Positions 54,803 through 64,000 of a stretch of DNA of 64,000 nucleotides are shown piece by piece. The translations under genes and the position numbers were made by a program. Source of the DNA: Linyphia triangularis (lineage: Eukaryota > Arthropoda > Arachnida > Araneae > Linyphiidae). Numbering within the stretch: the stretch's first letter is position 1; each line of letters opens with the position of its first letter. The stretch is from positions 8,728,001-8,792,000 of the forward strand of contig OZ021729.1 in assembly GCA_963978545.1 (NCBI GenBank). Reading direction: 5' to 3'. The notes under the pieces are model-generated. The model worked only from the letters and a program-made list of their open reading frames with translations. It was not told the DNA's origin and did no database searches.

Positions 54803-56789
54803 GTATTATGCAACTAGGAAGCATTCAAGCACATCTAACATATCATAATGTTTGCTTAAAATATATCAGTGCTCGAATGAAGGAAATGTGGATGGATACA
54901 AAAGTTCATTGTTGAGTATCTTCTTAAGCACAAGCTGATCATACGAGGCATTGTGGATACGAACTCAACAAAATGTGTTTCCCAGAAAAACGCGTTTGAA
55001 AATATTTCCATTCGTCTGTTTCTATACAGCTTGGTATGGTTCTCTGCGTATTTTGAGAAGGAAAGAAAGACGAACTCGATAAGAACAATACTCTAGCTGA
55101 ATCTGTGAAAGATATAGATTCGGATGGTGAAAAAAAATATGTTTTGACCCAATGTTGAGTACGTATCCGCATTACCTCATTTAATCTAAAGCAAAAACTT
55201 CCAACGATAAAATAATCATGTAACAGATGTAGCTAACGATCTAATAGAAGCTAAATCACAAAATTAATCAATTAAAAGTACTACAATTTATGTACTTATT
55301 TTTCATTTGCATAATAATTTTCTTTTTGGTAGGTAGATTTGGAAACCACAACACATTCCAAAAGAACAACGTTTGTGTCGATATATCTTTTTGCAATAAA
55401 TTTTGACAATTTCATAAAAATAGGAACGTTTACTCCTGTGTCATGGCAAGTAAAGTTAAATTAATTACTGCTATGCATGTTTACCAACATTTAATAAAGA
55501 GCAAAATTAAATATTCAAAAATAAATAACAATAAAAAAAAGTACTCGACAATTTAATGTTAAAAGTACTACTGTCAGATACATAAATGTTTAAATAAGTA
55601 ACATGTATAGGTAATAACAATTTTGGTATTGTTAAAAAGGTTTAACATTATATTGTTGTTGTTTTTAAATGGATATGAATATATTCTTACATGTAGCTCA
55701 TCTATCCTAACATATACGGGCACATAACTACACAATAAAAAAAATTTAAAATTTATGTTAAATTTATGTAAAATTTAAATTTATTAAAACATTAAAAAGT
55801 CAATCTCCAGCTAGTAGGCCCATTCCTCTAGGGGCAAGGAGGGTGAGGGGGCTTCCTTTCCTCTCCCCCCCCCCCTCCTCACTCCTATTTTCTTAATAGG
55901 CAAATCGTGACTTTTTTAACTGAGTAGTCAAATTATGCAAAACATACCAGTTGCAAATCAAAAAAATCTACCGAAAAATTTCATGCGAAATCTCAATACA
56001 AGTCAACGTTTATTCAAGTGAGCCATTCTTAAACAGTGAGCGGCACCCTCGCAACATGAATTTTTCAGAAGCATCTCCCCTTTCAGTTGAATTCCTTTGC
56101 AGATAAGAAGCTTGCAGGGGGTACAACCATCCCAGTCAATAGCATGGCATATTTTCTGCAGTTGGCAAAAGAAGTGTTTCAACCAAGAGTCAATCCTTGA
56201 ACTCACGTATATATGCATGTGTGTTAGTGTGATGTGAGCAAACCATTACTCTTATATTATACACCGTAAATGATAATAAAAAAAAAAACATTTAACACTT
56301 TACACACATCAACGCACATTTTAAACGTTCTTGACTCTTTACGATCTAAAATATCTCCTCTCTCTTAAAGTTTCTAAGGGAATCTCAGACTCGCTTCACT
56401 CCTGAAAGGCTCATTGCTAAGTAACCCTTATCATTAGAATCTTCCCTCTCGAGAAACAAACTCAATTTTCCCCATTAATACAATAATACAACCCCCTTAT
56501 CCCTTCGAGAATTTTTTTAAAACCCTTTTACCTCCTTCGAGAAACAAAATACAATTGTTACTAGAATTTATGTGTTTACACTGTACAGTCTAGAGGCACC
56601 GGTCATAACTGTAATGAGCTATAATTAATGATGATCTATAATTGCGTCAAAAATCCGTTATAGTACCAACAAGTGATGGAGCTTTATTTTTTATTCTTAG
56701 TATTATGATTTGGCGATGAAATTTATTATTTTTATTTTCCCAACTTATATGTTGGTTTGACGCTACAAATTAATTAATATTCAATTTTT

Positions 56790-56790
<1 letters not shown>
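54803..56790. other. Intergenic with a few repeats
   Basis: Mostly AT-rich. At 55829-55880 a G-rich run (GGGGCAAGGAGGGTGAGGGG) is followed by a C-rich run, so either strand could form a quadruplex. 56340-56560 is an inverted copy of the Helitron-like segment at 41600-41760. A 77-codon minus frame at 54939-55172 is unrecognised. Confidence 0.45.
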
Positions 56791-56873
<83 letters not shown>

Positions 56874-57135
56874 TTTATTTATTTATTTATTTGTTTGTTT
56901 GTTTGTTTGTTTGTTTGTTTGTTTGTTTGTTTGTTTGTTTGTTTGTTTGTTTGTTTGTTTGTTTGTTTGTTTGTTTGTTTGTTTGTTTGTTTGTTCGTTT
57001 GTTCGTTTGTTCGTTTGTTTGTTTGTTTGTTTGTTTGTTTGTTTGTTTGTTTGTTTGTTTGTTTGTTTGTTTGTTTGTTTGTTTGTTTGTTTGTTTGTTT
57101 GTTTGTTTGTTTGTTTGTTTGTATGTTCGGTTCGT

Positions 57136-57222
<87 letters not shown>

Positions 57223-57224
57223 TT
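56791..57224. repeat. Compound microsatellite TTTA / TTTG / TTTA
   Basis: About 100 bp of (TTTA)n, then about 245 bp of (TTTG)n with a few TTCG interruptions near 56993-57015 and 57125-57135, then about 90 bp of (TTTA)n. The three overlapping ORFs reading FVCLFVCL or YLFI are artefacts of the 4-bp period, which is open in all + frames. Confidence 0.98.
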
Positions 57225-57992
57225 TTCATTTAAAGTGTAACTTGTTATTTTTGTTCTGTGTTATCTTTTTAAATCTGTAATATTAACTTTCATTTTGTGT
57301 GTATGTATATTGTATGTGGGTGGGTGGTCGGCTGGGTATGTTTGTCGATGGCGTCTAAATCTGTGGAGGTCTAATTAACCCACTTGTCGTTATCCAATCG
57401 GGCTGAAACTTGGCAGATAGATTCGATGTCGATGATAATGCATGCTATCAAATTTTGGGGCTATAACTGTCACTAAATGGTCACTTTTACGGAATATTAA
57501 TAAACCAACTTGCCGTAGTCCAATCGCTCTAGAATAGTGTTTAACCGACCATTGAAAAAACTCTTTCCTGTTGCCAACAATTTTTTAATTAATAAATAAA
57601 TAATAAAACATCAGAATAAAAAAACTATATTTTGGATGTGAGTGAATAAATTCACATTCATTTTTAATAAATAAATTTTGAAACGTAATTTGCTACACAT
57701 TTTGCTGATAGAAATATTTTTGATATTTAAAATTGGATTCAAACACCCAACAACCGTTGTTTACAGAATCGACACTGTGTTAATGAATATAAAAAAAAAT
57801 GGCTATGCATATAAAGGCTTTATATTAAAAACTTTGTTTTTATGGGTTATTATTTAATGTTGCTTTAGAGAAATTAACGTTCCAACGTTTCTAGATGTAA
57901 GACAAAATGGATTCCTAAATATTTTTGTACAAATTGTAAAACTTACTGAAGTGCTGAGAACATATCTAAGAGTAATTCATTTTTCTCTTTAA
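57225..57992. repeat. Dispersed repeat with a unit related to the 157-bp satellite
   Basis: About 57535-57810 matches 60510-60770: CGACCATTG.. against CGATCATTG.., AAACTCTTTCCT, GTGAATAAATTCAC against GTGAATGCATAAATTCA, AAATTTTGAAACGTA, ATTTTGCTG and GAATCGACACTGTGTTAATG against GAATCGACGCTATGTTAATG. Here it contains one satellite-like unit; at 59.4-60.6 kb there are seven. The preceding part (57330-57520) contains GTTATCCAATCGGGCTGAAA and CTTGGCAGATAG, probably repetitive. Confidence 0.65.
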
Positions 57993-58712
57993 TGGGACTT
58001 GGTTCCCTTTAAACTTTTTTGTTATTTAAGTCTTTAAAATTATTTTTACATATTTGGAAGTATTACTAAGTAAAAACTAAATTTTATTAAAAAAAAGTTC
58101 ACATAATGCTCTAAATTTTCAAAATTCATCAAAGTTCAAATTTAATCTTCGTTTTCATTTTTCAACATTTTTTCCTGAATTTTTAAAAAAAATATTCCTA
58201 AATATAAAAAAAAATTCCTAGTTATGTATTCTAACTTTTTAGGCATCAGATTTAGAATAAATAAAATAGTTTTCGAGAAAACCGATAATTACTCAACCTG
58301 TAGGTAAAAAAAGCGTAAAAATCGGGTACTTTTCAACATTTAAATTTGTAAAAAAAAAAAAAAAATTATTTTATTGAAAAATCCATTCCTATTTTTGTCA
58401 AATAGATATTAAGAATGACACACAAAAATTTTCCAAGTCATTTCATTCATATTTGCTGAAGTTTTAGCATTTTGAGAAAAGTAGGAATTTCAAAAATCAC
58501 GAACTGAGAAAAATGCGTTCGAAACATTAAAGGAGCTATTGCAGCAATACTAGATTCTTCATTAAAAAAAATAGTTTTTCTGCAATTGTAGCTATCGGAT
58601 CAGCTCAAAAACTTGTCAGAATAAGGAAAAGGTTTCAAAGATTATAAACACTCAAAAAATAGAAATTGACATTTTCATTATTTTTTGTGAAAACAAGGGG
58701 TACCAAGTTCCC
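57993..58712. mobile_element. piggyBac-like MITE, TTAA target
   Basis: A 720-bp segment is flanked by TTAA on both sides (57989-57992 and 58713-58716). The ends are imperfect inverted repeats, TGGGACTTGGTTCCCTTT on the left and AAGGGGTACCAAGTTCCC on the right. TTAA target duplication is the mark of piggyBac. The interior is AT-rich with no ORF. Confidence 0.65.
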
Positions 58713-59394
58713 TTAAAAACTACATGATAAGTAATATATAAAAACTCTTCTGTTTTGCATTTGAATTAAAAAGAAAAGGAACCTCCATACTTTTCAACTT
58801 TTTTTTTTCCATTGGAAGAAATTTATGCAAATGACATTCAATGAAGAATACAAAAAAATGGCCAATGCTTTTTTTTTTTTGGGACTTTTGGTATCCAAGG
58901 TGGAGCATCAAAAACGTAAATGTCAAGGTGTTGTCCGACAACATTCTTCTTCTAAAAGAATTAAGGTAAAAAGGTTACGGAGGTGTTTTGTTTTTTCTTC
59001 CCTTCGCTGTGATCTTTAAAGTGTTTAATTCTACATTTCCTGTTTTATACCGGGCATTCTTTCCTTTAGACGAGTTACACCTATTAAAGCGTGAAGAAGA
59101 TTTTATATTTGCTTCATTTTTATTTTTAGCCCACACGGATTTTTTTTAAACGACTAAATAACTTCAATGTTCTTTTATTATGAATTCCAATTTGGTTGGT
59201 GGAAAAGAATTTGGGTGGCAGGAGAAATAAAAGGTGTAGAGTTCAGATAGAGTTTAATTTTGTTGAGAAATGTAATTTCGAGTAGCAACTTTAACACGAT
59301 TCTTGAAAGAGGGAAGAAATTTGGCCAGGTACACATTAATACAAGAGTTACCTTGATCACTAACTCGCTCACTCACTACTTCATTCTGTAACGT
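58713..59394. other. Intergenic, nothing recognised
   Basis: AT-rich. Small frames at 58720-59019 and 59178-59372 have no recognisable features. Confidence 0.45.
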
Positions 59395-60620
59395 TGTAAA
59401 TTAAATTTTGACTGATCATTGCTGAAACTCTTCTTTTTTACCAAAATTGTTTTAATCAGAATAAATAAAAGATAATTGCAAGTAAATGCATAAATTCATT
59501 ATGGAGTGTGGTCCAGTCAATTCAATATTACGTTGTGTAGGAACGCTGTAAGTGAAAGAATTTTAACTGATTATAGTTGAAACTCTTTCCTTTTGCCAAA
59601 ATTGTTTTAATCAAAATTGAAATAAAAGATAATTGCACGTGAATGCATAAATTCACTATGGAGTGTGGTCCAGTCAATTCAATATTACGTTGTGTAGGAA
59701 CGCTGTAAGTGAAAGAATTTTAACTGATTATAGTTGAAACTCTTTCCTTTTTCCAAAATTGTTTTAATCAAAATTAAAATAAAAGATAATTGCACGTGAA
59801 TGCATAAATTCATTATGGAGTGTGGTCCAGTCAATTCAATATTACGTTGTGTAGGAACGCTGTAAGTGAAAGAATTTTAACTGATTATAGTTGAAACTCT
59901 TTCCTTTTGCCAAAATTGTTTTAATCAAAATTAAAATAAAAGATAATTGCACGTGAATGCATAAATTCATTATGGAGTGTGGTCCAGTCAATTCAATATT
60001 ACGTTGTGTAGGAACGCTGTAAGTGAAAGTATTTTAACTGATTGTAGTTGAAACTCTTTCCTTTTGCCAAAATTGTTTTAATCAAAATTAAAATAAAAGA
60101 TAATTGCCCGTGAATGCATAAATTCACTATGGAGTGTGGTCCAGTCAATTCAATATTACGTTGTGTAGGAACGCTGTAAGTGAAAGAATTTTAACTGATT
60201 ATAGTTGAAACTCTTTCCTTTTGCCAAAATTGTTTTAATCAAAATTAAAATAAAAGATAATTGCACGTGAATGCATAAATTCATTATGGAGTGTGGTCCA
60301 GTCAATTCAATATTACGTTGTGTAGGAACGCTGTAAGTGAAAGAATTTTAACTGATTATAGTTGAAACTCTTTCCTTTTGCCAAAATTGTTTTAATCAAA
60401 ATTAAAATAAAAGAGCACGTGAAAGAGCAAAATAAAAGCACGTGAATGCATAAATTCATTATGGAGTGTGGTCCAGTCAATTCAACGTTGTGTTGCGAAG
60501 GAACGCTGTAAGTGAAAGAAATTTAACCGATCATTGTTAAAACTCTTTCCTTTTACCAAAACTGTTTTAATCGGAATCAAAGATATTTTACCGTGAATGC
60601 ATAAATTCATGTAAATTTTT
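59395..60620. repeat. 157-bp satellite, seven units
   Basis: The GTCCAGTCAATTCAA landmark is at 59511, 59668, 59825, 59982, 60139, 60296 and 60471; five intervals are exactly 157 bp, the last is 175 bp because of a small duplication (GCACGTGAAAGAGCAAAATA). Middle units differ at only a few positions. The unit contains TGAATGCATAAATTCA, a near-palindrome. Confidence 0.95.
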
Positions 60621-61089
60621 TTAATTTAAATTTTGAAACGTACTTGGCAGCTAATTTTGCTGCTAGGGATTTTTTTATTATTTATAATTAGAGGCAAACT
60701 CCAAGCACACGGTGACAACTGAATCGACGCTATGTTAATGAATAGGAAGACGATCCATTTGATCGATGGTAACGCTCAAATAATTTAGAGCACTGATTCT
60801 GCTGCCAGAGAAGAAACAAAGACAAGTGAAGAAAAAAAGAGACAAGTGCTATATTGAATAGACAGATATGGAATTTTAACTACACCTGGTTTGTGAAGTT
60901 GATTAAAGGGAATAAATTTGATGAGGACTACATATAAATTAAAATGATGAGGCCCATTTTCGTTTGGACGGAATTGTCTATATACAAAACTGATGAATAT
61001 GGGCTACTGAAAAACATGTATGTGTGTCTTGAAAAACCATTGTACTCTGAAAAGGTGATCGTTTTAGCTTTACAATCCAGTAAAGGGAT
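60621..61089. other. Repeat flank and unassigned intergenic DNA
   Basis: 60621-60770 continues the dispersed repeat shared with 57660-57810. From about 60770 to 61089 no structure is recognised. Confidence 0.5.
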
Positions 61090-61850
61090 AATAGGGCCCT
61101 TTTTATTTTCAATTACCCATATGTATACATAGGGTAACGAAAGTATAATAATCGGTCCAAAAAAAATCGATTTTACTTTCCATTTCTCCACGTTTTGGCA
61201 CATCCTGATTTCAAAAAAGTGATCTACAAAAAATGTCTGCCTGTAGGTCTGTGGTCAGCATAACTCCCGAACAAACTGATCTACGATATTCAAATTTGGT
61301 GTGCGAGTAGGTGATGGCACAGAGACCTACCATTAATGTTTTCGTCAAAATCGCGCATGCGCTTAAGGTAGCTGCCATTGAAAAAGTCGTTTTTCAATAA
61401 TTGCTAAAAAATGGCTCTAGCGATTTTGTTCAAAATCGCTGTAGTAATGCCTCTTAAGATGTTCTAAACATCTCCACCTCCGAAATTCCTTTAAAAATGC
61501 TTAAATAGCGTAAAAAGTTGAAAAAAAATGCCTTTAACTCAGAGTTAGTTCTCTTACCTTGAACGTACCTCATCAACGATCGTTTTTTCTTCTTTCCTCA
61601 GTTTCACTAATAAGAAATGAAAATATAAGGATTATCGAAAAGTACATTGCCAAAATCACCATTTTGCGAAATGTTTTTTTTTTTTTTTTTTTTTCCTTAA
61701 AGGACCCATACAAGAATTATAGCAAAAAATATCACCAAACTGGCCATTTTTTTCTAAATGAATGATGAAAACGATGAATGACACAAATTAACGTCAGTAA
61801 TATAGTGTAATTGAAAGTTGTGCGATGTTCCATACCCCTAGTTCAAGAGG
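61090..61850. repeat. Dispersed repeat R1, inverted copy
   Basis: The reverse complement of this segment matches 193-560 and 7540-8270: the near-palindrome at 61112-61136, GTGATCTACAAAAAATGTCT, TTTTCGTCAAAATCGCGCAT, TAATGCCTCTTAAG and TAGTGTAATTGAAAGTTGTG. A run of T lies at about 61676-61694. Confidence 0.7.
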
Positions 61851-62207
61851 GAAGCGATAAACTCATTCCGCTATATTCAGATTTCACAACAATTTGTCGC
61901 CATATTTCAATATAGTGACCTAATTTTGTAAATATGTATTCCATGCCTGTCGGTATAAAATAAAATTCCATACTTGTCAGTCCAACATACTGCTGGTCTA
62001 TTTTTTTCTATCTCTCATTGTTTTGAAGTTATATCATTTCAAAGTTCGGAAGCCCTTTCTGAAAAATCCTGCAAATGCAACACTCGCACTTTTCATCAAA
62101 TTTATTCCAACCAATCAATTTCCCCAACAGGTGTATTTAAAATTCCATATGTGTCGGTATATACTTCGTACTGACTCAATTCGAATAATAGTCACCAGAA
62201 ATATTTT
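61851..62207. other. Intergenic, nothing recognised
   Basis: AT-rich. TCGGTATAAAATAAAATTCC and TTCCATATGTGTCGGTATAT suggest a weak local repeat. Confidence 0.4.
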
Positions 62208-63361
62208 CATGGGCGCCCCTAGGAATATTTGCAAAGGGGTGCAAGACTAGATTTTTATCAAAATCAGTAATTGTTTTAGAAATGTTAATTAATAATTATG
62301 CATTATAAATTATTCTCTTTGAGAATAGTCAAAATTCATGGAATATATTTTTGAAAGAACGACCCTGTTAAAGAGAAAAAACACAAGATAGTAAAAAAAT
62401 AAAAATATATATTTTTAGCGATTTTTTTATCATCCAACTATATCTCGCGGCATTCAAGAGTTAGTACTTAGAACAGAGGAACACGAAGAAACAAAAATAC
62501 AGAAGAGTAACATTTTATTTTTTCCCAGTTTCGGATATAATAAAAAAAAAAAATTCTAAATGAAACACGAAGGCAGTATTGGAATATGTTCAATTGAATT
62601 CTAAAAATAAATTTCAAGATAGTGTATCTGATGACTTAATAATCAAAACATTTTTCTAAAATTTTGAGAACTATACACACGAAATAATTATACAATAAAA
62701 GGAATAAATACTTCAACTTATCAGTCTCTAATAATCACAGACAACAAGCGCCAGAAAATCGTCACCCAAATAGCTATAAAAAATGACATTGGAAAGAAAG
62801 AAAAGATTAAATTAATAGGAAAAAAATGCTCATTGTAACATAAAAGTATAAACGGCATTCTTCTTCTTCTTATCAAGGACTATGGGGACTAAGGCACCTC
62901 TGCTTGAGCATTTTGTACCAACCCCATATCCCGTACAGATCGGTAGTGGGCAGTACTGCACAGGATGTAAGAGCACACTCGCAAGAGAGAGTGCGCAAGT
63001 CTACCTATAGCCGCCGAAGAGTTCATTTCTACCTCTTTCGGTAGCTATCCGGTAGATGGCAGTACTACCGACCGTATGTGGAACTTCTTAATTTAGAGGC
63101 ATCACCAAGCAGAAGATTCCACCAGAAGACTTGGCTTTTCCACCCCCAGAGGTATTGATTTGTATGAGAACTTGGAGGACTTTGCGACCATGACTGATTT
63201 AACGTGCTCCAGTCACCATTAGCGAACACGGCGGTCTTTAGTCGGTCCCAGGCCCGAACTCGCAACCTCAGGGCTCGCAACCTTCTAGTTGCGAGAACGA
63301 TACTCTCCCGACTGGGCTACGCGGCCCTTATAAACGGCATACGTGCTTATATTATCTTGGA

Positions 63362-63402
<41 letters not shown>

Positions 63403-63449
63403 CTGGGGGTGCAAGTGCACCTCCTTGCACCCTCCCGGGGGCGCCCATG
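62208..63449. mobile_element. hAT-like element carrying SINE-2
   Basis: The ends CATGGGCGCCCC (62208) and GGGGGCGCCCATG (up to 63449) are inverted. They are flanked by AATATTTT (62200-62207) and AATATTAT (63450-63457), an 8-bp target duplication with one change. Inside the ends AAAGGGGTGCAA faces TTGCACCCTCCC. The interior holds SINE-2 and a T-run of about 27 at 63369-63395. No transposase is present. Confidence 0.7.
62862..63332 (-). mobile_element. SINE-2, tRNA-derived, about 470 bp
   Basis: Read on the minus strand: GGGCCGCGTAGCCCAGTCGG then GAGAG (A-box-like D arm), and GAGTTCGGGCCTGGG (decayed B box), followed by a 350-bp body and an AAGAAGAAGAAG tail at the low-coordinate end. It is GC-richer than the surroundings. 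The 106-codon plus frame and the 71-codon minus frame here are incidental. Confidence 0.7.
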
Positions 63450-64000
63450 AATATTATAATACTAATTTTCGTTTTCAGTGTTTATATGATTAAATACCTT
63501 CACTGGTTGAACCCCAACTTATGATATCAACAATAAATGTCAATTCTTAATGATATATATATATATTTTAACATCTTACAAAACAGCTTATAATTTTACA
63601 GAACAAATCCCAATTTTCTGAAGCATTGAAATTTAATTTAAGATCCAAAAGTTTCAAAAACTGTCAGAGGAAATGAGGTAGGACGTGACTTGATTCTTTT
63701 ATTCTTCGTGAAGAATGTTTTAAAGATAAGTTTTTTAATTATTATACAAATCATTTTGTACTAAATACACTAACCTGAAATTCATTATTCATTCATTTGG
63801 ACTTTCGTGCGTGAGATACGGAAAACTTATATAATGTATATTCTTGTCTCCAACACATTTGAGATGCATATAATTAATACTAGCACAGCCCGTTTATAGT
63901 GTGGTCCACACATTCCTGCAGAACATACCGTAGCAACAATAGCAACATCCAAAAAATTTCCAGAATTGGATGAAATTCCAGGCATGACTTTCAATGCCAG
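63450..64000. other. Intergenic, nothing recognised
   Basis: AT-rich with a short TATATATATATAT tract at 63555. No gene or repeat is supported. Confidence 0.45.

Noticed and set aside
56891..57280. Three overlapping 112-129-codon ORFs of FVCL/YLFI repeats
   Set aside because: They are pure translation of a TTTG/TTTA microsatellite, open in all plus frames because the period is four.

Overview
The window is eukaryotic nuclear DNA, very AT-rich and intron-rich, with long microsatellite tracts, many palindromic DNA transposons and tRNA-derived SINEs. The one clear host gene is the 3' half of a plasma-membrane calcium pump (PMCA, P2B-type Ca2+-ATPase) on the + strand. Its protein is most like arthropod PMCAs as I remember them. 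With the SINE, Tigger, THAP, Tc1 and RAG1/Transib-like debris this suggests an arthropod, perhaps a chelicerate, but I cannot name a species.

PMCA (694 to about 33.1 kb). Nine exons (694-961, 3279-3458, 5626-5820, 9136-9327, 11093-11306, 13640-13851, 18256-18546, 25315-25383, 31373-31582) splice in frame with GT..AG borders. They cover the end of the nucleotide-binding domain, the phosphorylation-domain hinge, TM5-TM10, the calmodulin-binding domain and a C-terminus ending ETPV, a class I PDZ ligand. The N-terminal half lies upstream of the window. The 69-nt exon at 25315-25383 is frame-preserving and sits exactly inside the calmodulin-binding domain, at the position of the vertebrate splice site C. 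It is therefore the likely regulatory cassette exon of this gene.

The introns are packed with decayed mobile DNA: CCATATTCC minisatellites (intron after 961); duplicated 260-bp units (after 3458); a truncated Tigger/pogo element whose transposase reading frame carries a 165-bp insert, plus a minisatellite interrupted by a dispersed repeat (after 5820); nested foldback MITEs (after 9327, 11306 and 13851); a degenerate in-frame look-alike of part of the TM8-TM9 exon, a long hairpin element and a 5' fragment of 18S rRNA (after 13851); and MITEs, minisatellites and a SINE in the two introns that flank the cassette exon.

The downstream half (about 33-64 kb) has no convincing host gene. One possible short coding exon (40336-40566) is weakly ABCG-like. 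The rest is repeats: a Helitron-like segment with a broken THAP fragment (41.6-42.4 kb), a 127-bp satellite (44.0-45.2 kb), a hAT MITE, a decayed RAG1/Transib-like transposase with a SINE inside (47.5-48.7 kb), a Tc1 element with IR/DR ends that holds a hAT MITE with a perfect 8-bp target duplication (48.9-51.2 kb), a nearly homogeneous 440-bp tandem array (51.7-54.1 kb), a compound TTTA/TTTG/TTTA microsatellite, a TTAA-flanked piggyBac-like MITE, a 157-bp satellite, and a hAT-like element carrying a second SINE family (62.2-63.4 kb).

I found no sign of a wholly new protein-coding system. The most interesting signals are the cassette exon that splits the calmodulin-binding domain, the exon-like duplicate in the intron after 13851, the 18S rRNA/SINE junction, and the unusually clear record of nested insertions.
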